The notes: generated by a model not told the origin, from the letters alone. A stretch of DNA of 64,000 bases from Hevea brasiliensis (GCF_030052815.1 NC_079495.1:35025987-35089986), one strand, 5' to 3'. Numbered from the stretch's first letter, positions 47,002-58,418 are shown. Numbers and translations are program-made.

Positions 47002-48903
47002 ATGGCATCCTCGAGTCAGTCGGCAGAAAAGGTTCAGAATGCTAAACTTTGGTCCAAATCAGCTCATAGTCCGGTACCCTCACAAAATGATGCTTCCGAG
47101 GCATCTGCTAGCTCGCTACCTTCGCTAGATCTGAATAAAATAGAGGTCAGAATGAACAGCCTAGAGGGTCTGTCTAACGGATGGAGGTCGCTTCCCGATC
47201 AGGCCAAGGTACGTTTTGAAGAGAAGTACGGGAAGATTGCAACTTTAATGCAAGTCAAGGTCCAAATCCCGGCATTAAAAGCCATGTTGTCGGTTTGGAA
47301 TCCTAAATATGGGGTATTCTCTTTCAATGACATTGATACGGCCCCCACTATGGAAGAATATCAGGCATTGCTGGGGATCCCATACTCATTGCAGAACCGG
47401 ATCTACTTACACCTCGAGCATAGGCAAACCTGGAAACGGTTGGCTCATATGTTGGGTTCTCCTCCAGAGGAAGTAAAGTCCAAAGAAACTGCCAAGGGAA
47501 AAACACATGGTTGGTATTGGACATACCTCCAGAAATGTTTAGATCAATGCCTCCAAGAGAAACAGTGGGATCGGGCTTCAGTAGCTCTCGCTTTGGGAAT
47601 CTACGGTCTGATTCTGTTCCCGGGACCATTGGGAATCATAACTTGCAACGCGGTGGAAGTGTTCTGGACGGTGGAAAGGCAGCAGATTAATCCAATACCT
47701 GCAATCCTTGCGGAGACTTTATTAACCCTTACCTACTGCAGACAACAGGGCAGAGGATCCCTTAAGTGTTGTTCTCAACTGTTATACCTCTGGATTATCA
47801 GTCACATGTGTCCTGTGGAGACAAAAGGATTGACTTGGTACCTTGACCAGCCTCCCATTGAGAAGATGATCCGGTTAGTGATCAGCAAGAATGAAAAACA
47901 ATGGTGGGAGCAGTTTTGAGTTTCAATAGCCATGATTCTTGTTGGAGGAAGTCATGGGCGTCAAGCTAACCCGTTTTGATCGGGCAGGGGTATTCGATCG
48001 GTGTCACGATCGGAGTAACCGGATACACAAGTTACACTCGGCATTGGTAATGAGGCGATTCGGCTCAACACGATCTATGATCAACATTGAAGAATACCAC
48101 CAAGGTCGCCTACCACGAGCTCAAAGGAGAAGAAGGGTTGAAAAGGCTCGCAAATCTTGGGAAAACGTCACTCGATGGAGAGATCGCCTAAGGGCCCAAG
48201 CACCTCGGGCGATTATCTTAAATGGAGAGCGACAGACCGAGAACATTCAAGCTGTGAAATTAAGACAAGAACCCGCTCGAGATGTCCCATTAGAAGAAGC
48301 GAATGGCCATCTGGATGACTCACTACGAGAGGCTAATCACGAGAACTCACAAGCTGCGGGAACAAATAAAAGCAATTTGAAGGGCCAACAGCAGAAACTT
48401 AAAAGGAGAGTAAGAGACTTAAGGAAGAGGTAAGGACCAGAAAGGATGGGATTCGAGGAGCAAGAGGTGCGATGGGAAAAGGAAAAGACTTTCTTCAAGT
48501 GAGACCAAAGAAACAAAAGTGCAGAATAGTAAGCTTCAGGAAAAGATAAAATACCAAGAGATACTCATCGAAGAGTATAAGCAAGAAAACAAAAAGAAGA
48601 AGCTCGAATTGAAAGAACAAGCACTACTCATCAACGATATCTTGAAAGAGTGTGCTAAAGAAAGGAAAGAGAAAGAAAAACAAATTGCTCTCTATCAAGG
48701 ACTGAAGAGAATGTTGACCAGTGGAGAGAACAATAGCACGGGAAAACAAGAATTATTACCGAATCCGAGTGCGCTCTGAAAGCATTCGACCCGCCAAGCA
48801 AGAAGAAAGGTTATATGAGTATCTCGAGAAAATGTCATCTTATTATAAAGAACCTTCGAGCCTAGGCCAATGTAAAAGATCGATGTACAAATTACTTAGT
48901 TAA
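47002..48903 (+). pseudogene. O1 extra ORF upstream of gag (ORF1)
   Basis: Starts ATG at 47002 (MASSSQSAEKVQ). The first 305 codons are open and contain EEKYGKIATLMQVKVQIPAL, then TAPTMEEYQALLGIP and ALALGIYGLILFPGPLGIIT, which I recognise as the plant domain annotated DUF7745, common in Tat-type ORF1 and related to plant mobile domains. It continues in other frames at 47939-48433 (arginine-rich, EEYHQGRLPRAQRRR) and 48519-48903 (coiled coil, EKIKYQEILIEEYKQENKKK), so at least three frameshifts are needed, for a total near 600 residues. Its role is unknown. It lies upstream of gag as in Ogre. Confidence 0.72.
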
Positions 48904-49266
48904 TGAAGTGATTTTGGACCATTGTTTAGCAAAATTTGTGAATGAATAGTATGACTCCCGTAGGAACTTCCTCGCTAGGGTTATGTGAAAAATTGAAATG
49001 CGCTATATGGACAGGTATCATAAATGCGCATTCAATCCCGTCATTCACGGTCAGACTATCAAACGATGCCATGATAAAGCTGAGGCGATTATCCTTTTCT
49101 GATTTCAACGGCTCTCAAATGCCCTTTGTATCCGTCGGACCAGGACTTTTAGTTTCTTTTCAAAATTCGAAGTTTACTTAAAATTTTCTTTTTTTACCCC
49201 TCACAGGAAATCAATATTGCTTCTAACAACGCAAGTCTGACCAAGCACACGGTTCAACCCCAGCGA
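48904..49266 (+). other. Spacer between ORF1 and gag with a likely 3' splice site
   Basis: No gene. It ends with a pyrimidine-rich run and ACCCCTCACAG|GAAATC at 49196-49211, a good plant 3' splice site. The gag frame is open from this point. Donor candidates are listed in the findings. Confidence 0.45.
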
Positions 49267-51161
49267 GTGTACTTAACAAGGTCTCGAACAAGAAAACTAA
49301 TGGAAGACCAGGAACAAGTACAGAACCTACAGGGGCAAGTGTCTGAACTAAAAGACCAGGTTTCAGAACTTATGAAGATGATGAGGGAGATGTCCCAAAA
49401 TAGGCCCACTTCTGACCTTAACCTACCATTACCTCCCCCACCTCCTACAACGGTTGATTCTCACTACGCTTCAACCTCCTTCACTTTCCAGCCATCGATC
49501 CCGGACCCGACCGTCACTGTCAATCCGGTGACCATAAATAATGACCTACCTTTTTCCTATTACCCGGCTATCTCAAATGCCGAGCCTCACCCTTCAATCC
49601 CGATCCCTCCAGTTTACTCCACCCCTCAGCTCCCAGTTGGAGGAGCGCATCATACGGTGGAAGGAGAATATAGGGCGAGAGAAAACGAGAAACTATCAGC
49701 TCTAGAAGAAAGACTGAGAGCAATAGAAGGGCTGAACATGTATGGTTCAGTCGATGTGTCATCACTGAGATTGGTGCCAGATGTGGTGGTACCACCCAAA
49801 TTCAAGGTTCCGGATTTCGACAAGTACACCGGAAACTCAGATCCCCGCATCCACTTGGCAACCTATATTGCCAAAATGTCTGCCTTAACAGAAGACGATA
49901 GACTTCTCATTCACTTCTTTCACGAGAGCCTCTCCGGAGCAGCTCTGAGATGGTGTATACAATTGGACAGGAGCAAGCTGCACTCCTGGAAGGATTTAGC
50001 CGATACCTTCCTAAAGCAGTATAAATTCAATTGTGATGCGGCACCCACAAGGAGGGACCTCCAGAACCTGGTACAGAAAGACCGGGAAGGTTTCAAGCAG
50101 TATGCCCAACGATGGAGGGAGAAGGCTGCAGAAGTATATCCTCCGGTGACCGACAATGAACTCTGCTCCCTATTCATCGAAACATTGAAGGCTCCCTACT
50201 TCAACCTGATGATTGGAAATACCTCCAACAGCTTCTCAGATATCATCCAAGCTGGTGAGAGAATTGAAGCTAATCTGAGAATAGGAAGACTACAGGAGTT
50301 GGCTGAGAACCCTGTGAAGAAGACTGCCAGCTTTGGCAAGAAGAAGGAGGGTGATGTGCACTCTGTCACCCGTCAGAATAATTACCCCCAATTTCCCCAA
50401 AATAGCTACCGGCCATATCCTCCCTCTCATGGCCAGACCATCGCAAACATTCCACCTTCTTTCCCTAATTATCCACAACCACGCCCACAATACGCCCCAC
50501 CTACAAATTTCCAACCAAGACCACCTCCTCCTCCAGCTCAACCTAGACCACCACAGAACAACCCGAGACCTCCAAGGAACCCTGATCCACCTCTTCCCCT
50601 CCCTCTCAGTGAAATATACCGATACCTTGTCGGTATAAACCAAATTGTGCCAGTCCCCTTGGACCCAATCCAGCCGCCATATCCCAGGTGGTATGATGCC
50701 ACTGCCCGTTGTGAGTATCATGGAGGAGCACAAGGGCACTCAACCGACAACTGCGGGGCACTCAGAGGAAGAGTGCACGCTTTAATCCGAAACGGGTGGT
50801 TGAAGATCGAGGGAAATGGTTCCCTCCCCAATGTTACCTCAAACCCCTTTGCCTAACCACAATGCGGGCAGTTGTGTAAATATGATAGAGTCTAAGGGAG
50901 AGGGATCAACACCAGAAGTGGATGAGCTGGTTCCATACTTCGAGGAGATTTTTACTGTAGCAACGAGGGAAGGCTACCTTTGCCCTCAGGTAGCGGGATT
51001 CGAAGAGAGTACGAGGTGTCCTTACCATGGAGAGGCAGCTGACCACGAGCTGCGAGATTGTGAGGGGTTCAGGCAAGAAGTCCGGAACTTATTGTCTCTC
51101 AGGGTTCTGAGATGCCAGACAAGGCTGAAGACGGAAAAAGGAGTGAACACCACCGATACAA
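49267..51161 (+). pseudogene. O1 gag
   Basis: The open frame runs 49267-50856. The first ATG is at 49300, but the frame is open back to a splice-acceptor-like site at 49206. Residues about 10-45 form a short coiled coil (EQVQNLQGQVSELKDQVSEL). A Pro-rich linker follows, then the Ty3-type capsid core (about 180-340, with FDKYTGNSDPRIHLATY and FLKQYKFN), a second Pro-rich part, and a CX2HX5HX4C knuckle at 482-496. A one-base shift near 50845 moves the frame to the continuation (50816-51289), which has NHNAGSCVNMIES and a second knuckle of the same type (CPYHGEAADHELRDC). Gag packages the element RNA in particles. Confidence 0.82.
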
Positions 51162-53006
51162 ATGAACGCTTCTACCTCCAAACCCAGAATCACCTTCTCA
51201 CCCCCGGTAGCCTCACCGCCGGTAACAGTTATCCAAACTCCACCTCAGCTCCCCATCACCAATACTCACGCTATCCCTTGGAACTATAACTTCCAAGTTT
51301 TTACTCAGGGAGCGTCAAGCAGTACATCCGCTCCTAGTCTTGCCTCACCTCCGGCACCACCAAAACCATGTTTCGCTCCTCACGAGCACTTCAGAATGAC
51401 TTATGCTGGACCTGCTAGCAACATTACTCCCCAAACCAGTTCTCGGCCCGTTATTGCAACGAAATCCTCTCCACCTGAGCAAGAAGTCGAGTTTATAACT
51501 CGAAGTGGGAGTTGTTACGGGAACGAAGAAAGAGAGAAGAGAAAAGGAAAAGTAAAAATGGGAGAGTCATCCAGAAACACGGAAGAAGAGGTTGAGAAAA
51601 CAGGAGAAGAGAGCCACGTTCAGGTGATGAGGAGGGTATTCGAAAGGCTCAGGAAGTACCACTTGAAGCTGAACCCTGCTAAATGCATATTCGGAGCTAA
51701 ATCGGGAAAGTTGTTGGGATTCATAGTAAGCGAGAAAGGGATAGAAGTAGATCCAGACAAGGTTCGAGCTATTCAAGAAATGCCATCCCCAAAGACAGAA
51801 AGGGAGGTGCGCAGTTTTCTAGGAAAGTTGAACTACATTTCAAGATTTATTTCTAATCTCACTGCCAAAGCTGAGCCTATTTTTAAGCTACTCCGGAAGA
51901 ACAACTCTACTCAATGGGATTCAGTTTGTCAGGAGGCTTTTGAGAAAATCAAGCAGTATTTGTCAAACCCACCAGTATTGGTCCCGCCTGTGGCAGGCAG
52001 GCCTCTGATCCTGTACATGGCAGTCCAACAGAATTCTATGGGATGTGTTTTGGGACAGCATGATGATACCGGCCGAAGAGAGAGGGCCATTTATTACCTA
52101 AGCAAGAAATTCAACGATTGTGAGTCAAGGTATTCTTCCTTAGAAAAGACTTGCTGCGCGTTAGCCTGGACAGCAAATCGCCTCAAGCACTACATGTTGA
52201 ATCACAAGACATGGCTCATCTCCAGGATGGATCCTATTAGATATGTATTCGAGAGCCCATTCGTGCCAGGAAGGATAGCCAAGTGGCAGGTTATACTCTC
52301 CCAGTACGACATAGTCTACATGACCAGGAAAGCGGTAAAAGGCAGCGTAATTGCTGACCTCCTAGCAGAAAATCCTATCCAGGATTATGAAGCTCTGGAT
52401 TTTGAGTTCCCTGATGAGCATATTAATGAAGTAGACTGCGAAGAGGAAGGATCAACCGACGTATGGGAAATGTATTTTGATGGGGCAGTCAATTTATCCG
52501 GAAATGGAATCGGAGCTGTATTGGTATCCCCGGACGGAAAACACTTCCCGATAGCTGTCAAGTTGAGGTTTGACTGTACCAACAATGTCGCAGAGTATGA
52601 AGCTTGTGTGATGGGTCTACAAGCTGCTATCCAAATGAAAATCAGAAAGTTGGAGGTGTACGGAGACTCGGCTCTGATAATTTATCAAGTCAAGGGAGAA
52701 TGGCAAACTAAGGATCCCAAGTTGATCCCATATCAGAAGTACTTACTGGAGCTGATCAAGGAATTCGAAGAAATCTCTTTCACTCATCTTAGCAGGGACA
52801 AGAATCAATTTGCCGATGCTTTAGCTACTCTAGCCGTTATGGCCCAAATGGAAGAAGGGCAGACAACTCAAGCATTGAGGGTTAAAGCAAGGGATGAACC
52901 ACCTCTTGCTTCACGATTGAAGAAGAACCCGATGGAAAGCCTTAGTATCATGACATCACAGTCTCATCAGAGAACTGCAGAATTCCTCGAGGGCAACCAA
53001 AAATGA
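51162..53006 (+). pseudogene. O1 pol with protease and RT core deleted; dual RNase H
   Basis: 614 open codons. Residues 1-150 are the gag-pol linker (EFITRSGSCYG, Lys/Glu-rich). At about residue 151 (nt 51612) the sequence jumps to RVFERLRKYHLKLNPAKC, which in Tat elements lies after the YVDD active site, so protease and the catalytic part of RT are missing while the frame is kept. RT thumb and connection follow to about 276, then a gypsy RNase H (about 285-400, ILYMAVQQ, LSKKFNDCESRYSSLEK). A second, archaeal-type RNase H spans 432-560 with Asp440 (FDGA), Glu near 478-480 (AEYEA), Asp502 (YGDS) and Asp552 (FADALA). A frameshift near 53000 separates it from integrase. Confidence 0.85.
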
Positions 53007-53013
53007 AAAGAAG

Positions 53014-54188
53014 ATGATTCGGAGATTAGCATTGGGATACTTCCCCAGTGGAGAAACCCTATACAAGAGGAGCTCCAACGGCGAATTACTGAGATGTGTA
53101 GATGCAAAAGAAGCAAAGAGAATCCTCTTTGAGACACATGAGGGAAATTGTGCGACCCATGCCAATGGACACATGATGGCTAAGCAAATCATGCGACGTG
53201 GGTATTTTTGGACCACAATGGAGAGGGATAGCATCGAGTATTTCCGGAAGTGCCATAAGTGTCAGATCTATGCCGATCCGATAACGTCCCACCTCATAAA
53301 CTGTTCAACCTCGTCTCACCATGGCCTTTCGCAATGTGGGGCATCGATGTGATCGGTCCTATCAATCCTAAGGCATCCAATGGGCACAGATTCATCCTAG
53401 TGGCCATCGACTATTTCTCCAAATGGGTCGAAGCAACGTCATACGCCCACATCACACAGAACACGTTTCTCAAATTTTTCAGAAGTAATATCATCTGTCG
53501 GCATGGTCTCCCGAATGAAATTGTCACTGATAATGCCAAGAACTTGAATGGACCGAAGATTCAGGAACTATGTGATCGGTACAAGATTCGGCATCTCAAT
53601 TCCTCCCCGTACCGTCCCCAGATGAATGGAGCGGTGGAAGCCGCTAACAAAAACCTCAAGAGGATAATCCGGAAAATGACGGTCACGTATAGGGATTGGC
53701 ATGATATGCTTCCCTACGCTCTTCATGCATACCGAACTTCCGTAAGAACCTCGACCGGGGCAACTCCGTACTCACTGGTTTATGGGATGGAAGCAGTACT
53801 CCCTATTGAAATTGAAATCCCTTCCCTAAGAATCCTGAAGGAGTCAGGAATTGATGAGTCAGAATGGATTCAGTCAAGGTTAGATCAGTTAAACTTGCTT
53901 GATGAGAAAAGGTTAGCAGCAGCATGTCATGGGCAATTATATCAGAGGAGAATGGCTAGGGCATTTAATAAAAGCGTTCGCCCACGCGAATTCCAACCCG
54001 GGGACTTAGTTCTGAAGAAAGTGCTGTCAAACCAAAACGATCCCCGGGGCAAATGGTCACCAACCTACGAGGGACCTTATGTGGTTAAAAAGGCATTTTC
54101 CGGAGGAGCCTTGATCTTGACCCAAATGGACGGCGAAGAGTTTCAGAGACCTGTGAATGCCGACACTGTCAAGAGGTATTATGCATAA
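53014..54188 (+). pseudogene. O1 integrase with HHCC zinc finger, one frameshift
   Basis: 53014-53280 codes for ALGYFPSGETLYKRSSNGEL and the HHCC finger (HEGNCATHANGH, CHKCQ). One base appears to be missing near 53277, after which 53259-54188 gives the catalytic core. Asp30 (WGIDVIGP), Asp91 (IVTDN) and Glu127 (NGAVEAANK) have 35 residues between the last two (DD35E). The C-terminal part has REFQPGDLVLKK and KWSPTYEGPYVV, the GPY/F-like module of gypsy integrases, and ends at RYYA with a stop at 54186-54188. Apart from the frameshift it looks intact. Confidence 0.86.
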
Positions 54189-54221
54189 ACGAGTAAAGGA
54201 TGAAAACCCGAAAGGGCGTCC

Positions 54222-54252
<31 letters not shown>

Positions 54253-54892
54253 TGGGGTGAAAACCCGAAAGGGCATCCCAAGAACCAAAACGGAGAAATA
54301 AGGAAGGGGGTATGAAACCAAGGATGGAGACCGTTACGACAGGAGGCTTCAGAGAACTTGAAATAATGGCAGTTAAAAGACTTCAAAACCAACTATAAGG
54401 ATTATGTGAAATCTATCCTTGTACCTTCCCTTTCAAAGTCTATCCATGTTTCTCTTGAAGCCATAATAAAGTCATACTTTATTCCTTCTGCTTTTGTTTT
54501 CCTATTTACTCACCTTTTAATACTGTCCTTTATCTTTGTTTAATGTGCTATTAATTAGTTAAATTTTTGCCATAAGATTTGAATTCAAAAATTGATAACC
54601 TCACGTACTTTATTATGAGATTTGCAGGGAATGGCCGTTCAAAAAAAATAAAAAACTAGAGGTGAAAACCCGAAAGGGCGCTTCTGGTTAAATGGACGGA
54701 AAGAAAGTGAAAACCCGCGAGGGCGCTTTCCATAGAATAAGAAGAAAATCGGGAACAGAAGAGGGGCATTTGAAGAAATGGGGTTATAGGTCAAGTCTTG
54801 CAACTTCTTTTCCGTTAATCGTCGGCCTTCGGTATCTTGTTAAGTACACTTCATCGGGGAAGAACTTCATGTGTCAGGGTTAGACTTGCCTT
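54189..54892 (+). repeat. O1 3' region with four CCC-GNRA-GGG hairpins and a poly(A) run
   Basis: The word GTGAAAACCCGAAAGGGCG recurs four times, with the hairpin CCCGAAAGGG at 54207, 54264 and 54669 and CCCGCGAGGG at 54714. A run of 29 A lies at 54222-54250 between the first two. No gene is credible here; a 63-codon open frame at 54692 is built partly on the repeat. Confidence 0.7.
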
Positions 54893-55650
54893 GTAAGTTG
54901 ATTTTAATTTCTTGCAATTTACATTTCCACCATCAACCTCTGGTTCCTTGATCTAAGTTGATTTTAATTTCCTGCAATTTACATTTCTGCTATCCTTGAT
55001 CTAAGTTGATTTTAATTTCCTGCAATTTACATTTCTGCTATCCTTGATCTAAGTTGATTTTAATTTCCTGCAATTTACATTTCTGCTATCAACCTCTGGT
55101 TCCTTGATCTAAGTTGATTTTAATTTCTTGCAATTCACATTTCCACCATCAACCTCTGGTTCCTTGATCTAAGTTGATTTTAATTTCCTGCAATTTACAT
55201 TTCTGCTATCAACCTCTGGTTCCTTGATCTAAGTTGATTTTAATTTCTTGCAATTCACATTTCCACCATCAACCTCTGGTTCCTCGATCTAAGTTGATTT
55301 TAAATTTCCTGCAATTTACATTTCTGCTATCAACCTCTGGTTCCTTGATCTAAGTTGATTTTAATTTCTTGCAAATCACATTTCCACCATCAACCTCTGG
55401 TTCCTTGATCTAAGTTGATTTTAATTTCCTGCAATTTACATTTCTGCTATCAACCTCTGGTTCCTTGATCTAAGTTGATTTTAATTTCATGCAATCTACA
55501 TTATCTGGTTTTAAATTTCATGCAATTTACATTTCTGTTATCAACCTCTGGTTCCTCGATCTAAGTTGATTTTAATTTCCTGCAATTTACGTTTTCTGTC
55601 ATCAACCTCTGGATCCTTGATCTAAGTTGATTTTAATTTTTATTCCCCGA
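54893..55650 (+). repeat. O1 minisatellite, about 13 units
   Basis: Units of about 60 bases (some 47) with AAGTTGATTTTAATTTCCTG, CAATTTACATTTCTGCTATC and AACCTCTGGTTCCTTGATCT. Short units lack the AACCTCTGGTTC part. Two variants (CTGCAATTTACATTTCTGCT and TTGCAATTCACATTTCCACC) alternate through the middle, which suggests that a 120-base higher-order unit was amplified. Confidence 0.85.
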
Positions 55651-55736
55651 TTCTTTGATCCAAGTTAATTTGGGTCTAACTTCTGTTGCCTATTTCTAGG
55701 TCACAAACACCTAATCGCCCAAAATATGAGTCGGAA

Positions 55737-55790
55737 TCTTTACATAATTCCTATACGGAAATTTTTCCTTTAATAGAAATTATGTAAAGA
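55737..55790 (+). other. Perfect 13-bp inverted repeat at the O1 polypurine tract
   Basis: TCTTTACATAATT (55737-55749) pairs with AATTATGTAAAGA (55778-55790), with a 28-base loop. The right arm runs into the polypurine tract. Confidence 0.8.
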
Positions 55791-55798
55791 GGGGCAGC
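55786..55798 (+). other. Polypurine tract of O1
   Basis: AAAGAGGGGCAGC lies directly before the 3' LTR start TGTCGACACC. It primes plus-strand synthesis. Confidence 0.8.
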
Positions 55799-56377
55799 TG
55801 TCGACACCATATTTTGGCCGACCCCTAGAATCAATAAAAATTCTTCTTTGAACAGCTAATCACGTTTCCGATCCCTCTTTGATAGGCGGTCACATTTCCG
55901 ATCTCTCCTCACAAAGAATTGAATCAATGCTAAGTCCTCACATTCATTAAAGCCTCGCCGATCTCTCAAATCATTTACCGACCTCTCAAACCCGTTGTCG
56001 AATTTCCGGACCTGTCGAGTATATTCCTGATCTCTGTTGATAAAATGAACTGACAATAGATCTTTTCCTACCTGTTTTATTACCGACCTCCTTTCCAAAT
56101 GTTTAAGAGCTAAAGTTTTGGTTCGATTTAATGAGGATTCAGATCTTAAGTGTTCGAGTTAAATTTTCAATCAAGTTCCGTTCAGCATTTCTTCCCTACC
56201 GATCTCGTGCTTAAAGTACTTTCCGATCTCTTATACTTAGAATAATAATCGCATTTAGTTTTCGATTTGCTGTGCTCATACAATCAAATACTCAGACAAA
56301 CAATGGTTTAAAATTTTCCGATCACAACCATTCATTGAACAAAGAGGCATTTCATTTTATATCATAATTTGTACAAG

Positions 56378-58261
56378 TTATTCGGTGAGGATCACCCCGG
56401 CTGATCTGATCTGCTCACTCTCTCTCTCACCCTCGGCTTCCTCCTCACTTTCCTCATCATTGCCATCGGGAGCCAGGTCGGCCATCCAGGAGAAGTCCTC
56501 TTCAGGGTAGCGCTTCTGGAGTTCGGCCAAGAGGTCCTTGTGAGCATTCACATAGGCTCCGGCTATCCCTGTCACCATCTCTTCGTCCTTCTCCTTAAGC
56601 TCCTCATCCTTCGCTTTAAGCTCCTCGTCTTTCTCCTTAAGCTCCTCGATGAGTTGGGCGACCTGAGCAGCTTCGTTGGCCTGAAGCGCCTGGACTTCTC
56701 CGAGAGCCCGATCCCTTTCAGCCAGGACACGAGTCTGTTCGGCCAGCCTGTCTTCATAGTACTTTGCCCGTCCCTCAACTTGAGATATATAATCCCGAGC
56801 GGATGAGAGTTGGGATCGGAGGGAAGCCAATTCCTGATTTTTCTTCCCGATCTCTTTACCCAGACGCTGGACCTTTTCCCAAACCATGGTCTGATTCACC
56901 AGGCACTCCACATTCAGACTCATGGAGTGAGTCAAGATATCATCAAGGCTGCTCGAGGATAGCCTGTCCCGATCCTCCCGAAGAAAGATGGAAGACCCCA
57001 AGACTTGGGCAAAACCAGGGTTCTCCCGTACAGTCCGGTTATTCTTCAAAGACTCCATTAACTTTTGGGCGCCACGAGAGGAGGTCCTCCCAGAAGATTG
57101 AGAAGGCCCCCTTTCCGTGCTTGGGACAACTGAAAGGGTCGGAGGCTGCTCTTCCGATCTAGGAGGAGATCGGACAGCTTCAGTGGTTGGCAGATCCGAA
57201 GGTGGAGGCGGGTCCCCTTGTACTTCCCCAGGTTCACGACCAGGTGTTCGAAGCATTTCCGAACGCTTCATCTCTTTTATCTTTCGGGAGATCTCCCTTT
57301 CCTTCTTCCGCTTCCTAGAACCCTCACCACCCGCCATACACGCATGAAAAAGAGGTTAGTGAGATCGCTAAGGTCCTGAATCGAGATATAGAAAATACCA
57401 ATGCCGAGTCGAGAGCGGAAGTTCGCGATCTCGGCGGTGATTAGCCGCATGGTCCAATGGTGTAGTTCGCGATCACCGCATTTGGGCAGACTATTTTAGA
57501 GTGGCGGCCTGACTCTTCAGATCCATCACTATTAAGCCTTCCTCTTGACTCAGGGTAATGTGTTTCGGAAGCAGGGGCCCCTGGTACCACCAGCTACGAG
57601 GAAAGTCCTCAAAGCAGCTCGGATCTTTACTCCTCAGAATGAAGAACCGGTTCTTCCAATTCTTAAGGGATGAGGCGGTCGGAAAAGAGCCCGCAATGAG
57701 GCTTCGCTGAAAGAACCGATGTGCGTCATCCTTTCGGCGAGTTAGTCTGTGCAGCTCGGCGAACACCTTAGCCGTAGGTCTGATTCCCTTAGCTCGGCAT
57801 AGACCTCGGAAAGCTACCAAGATCCGCCACGAGTTGGGGTGAATTTGAACAATGGATGCTCGGTGAAGTTTTAGGACCTCCTTATAGAAATCGTCTAGAG
57901 GGAACCTCAGACCGGCCTTTAATCGCTTCCTCATACACCATAACCATGTCATCCTCTTCAAAAGAATGATCGACACGAAGATCGCCATGGCACTTGATCA
58001 GCTCATATGAATCAGGACAAATATTGTATTCTTGAACAAACGATTGCAGATCGGATTCTCGAAGAACCGACGGAAGCTCGTCTATAGGAAGGGTCTCTCT
58101 CCTTGAAGTAGGTGCAAGCCTTGATGGTATGACCCGCCCCCGACCTAGACCCTAGGGGGTTTAGGTTGCGTGCTTGGCCCGACTACCTCTTCTTCATCGG
58201 AAGACCATGAAAACTGAATGGAAGGGGGGCTCGCCGCTCTCTGACCTTCGGCACCGCTCAT
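56378..58261 (-). CDS. LTR-borne antisense gene, copy C, most complete (Transposase_28-like)
   Basis: Exon 1 starts with ATG at 58261 (MSGAEGQRAASPPSIQFSWS). The domain lies at 57988-57491: LRFPLDDFYKEVLKLHRASI, QIHPNSWRI, GIRPTAKVF, SLKNWKNRFFILRS. Exon 2 (57337-56378, 319 codons without a stop) starts MAGGEGSRKRKKEREISR. It has a Ser/Pro-rich part, then a long coiled coil from about residue 150 (KVQRLGKEIGKKNQELASL) through repeated ELKEKDEELKAKDEEL, then AYVNAHKDLLAELQKRYPEE and an acidic end. Exon 1 has at least two indels (near 57919 and 58150), and the intron acceptor CAG seen in copy A is disturbed. Such proteins are known as antisense ORFs of Tat-lineage elements. Their function is unknown. 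Confidence 0.7.
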
Positions 58262-58418
58262 TTTCAAAAGAAACAAAGAATTTAAACTAAAAAAGGATCA
58301 AAGCCCTTACCGGAGTCTGATCGGCGTCGGAAGAACTTGAGAAAGCGAGAGAACTTCGAAGTTGTGAGCAGGGGATTGAAAATGGAATGAGAGAACAACT
58401 GGCTAACCCTCCCGCCCC

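Noticed and set aside
54893..55650. Regularly spaced repeats that could suggest a CRISPR array
   Set aside because: Units are contiguous tandem copies with no unique spacers, in a plant retrotransposon 3' region without cas genes.
55856..56098. 80-codon minus-strand frame with many Arg/Asp residues, identical at 32157-32399
   Set aside because: Identity only reflects LTR copying. It is broken in the third copy (40140-40380), and its composition follows the GATCGG/GACCTC word bias.
56450..57347. Plus-strand open frames opposite the antisense exon (for example 56764-57162)
   Set aside because: They have no domain and are explained by the biased codons of the coiled-coil frame on the other strand.
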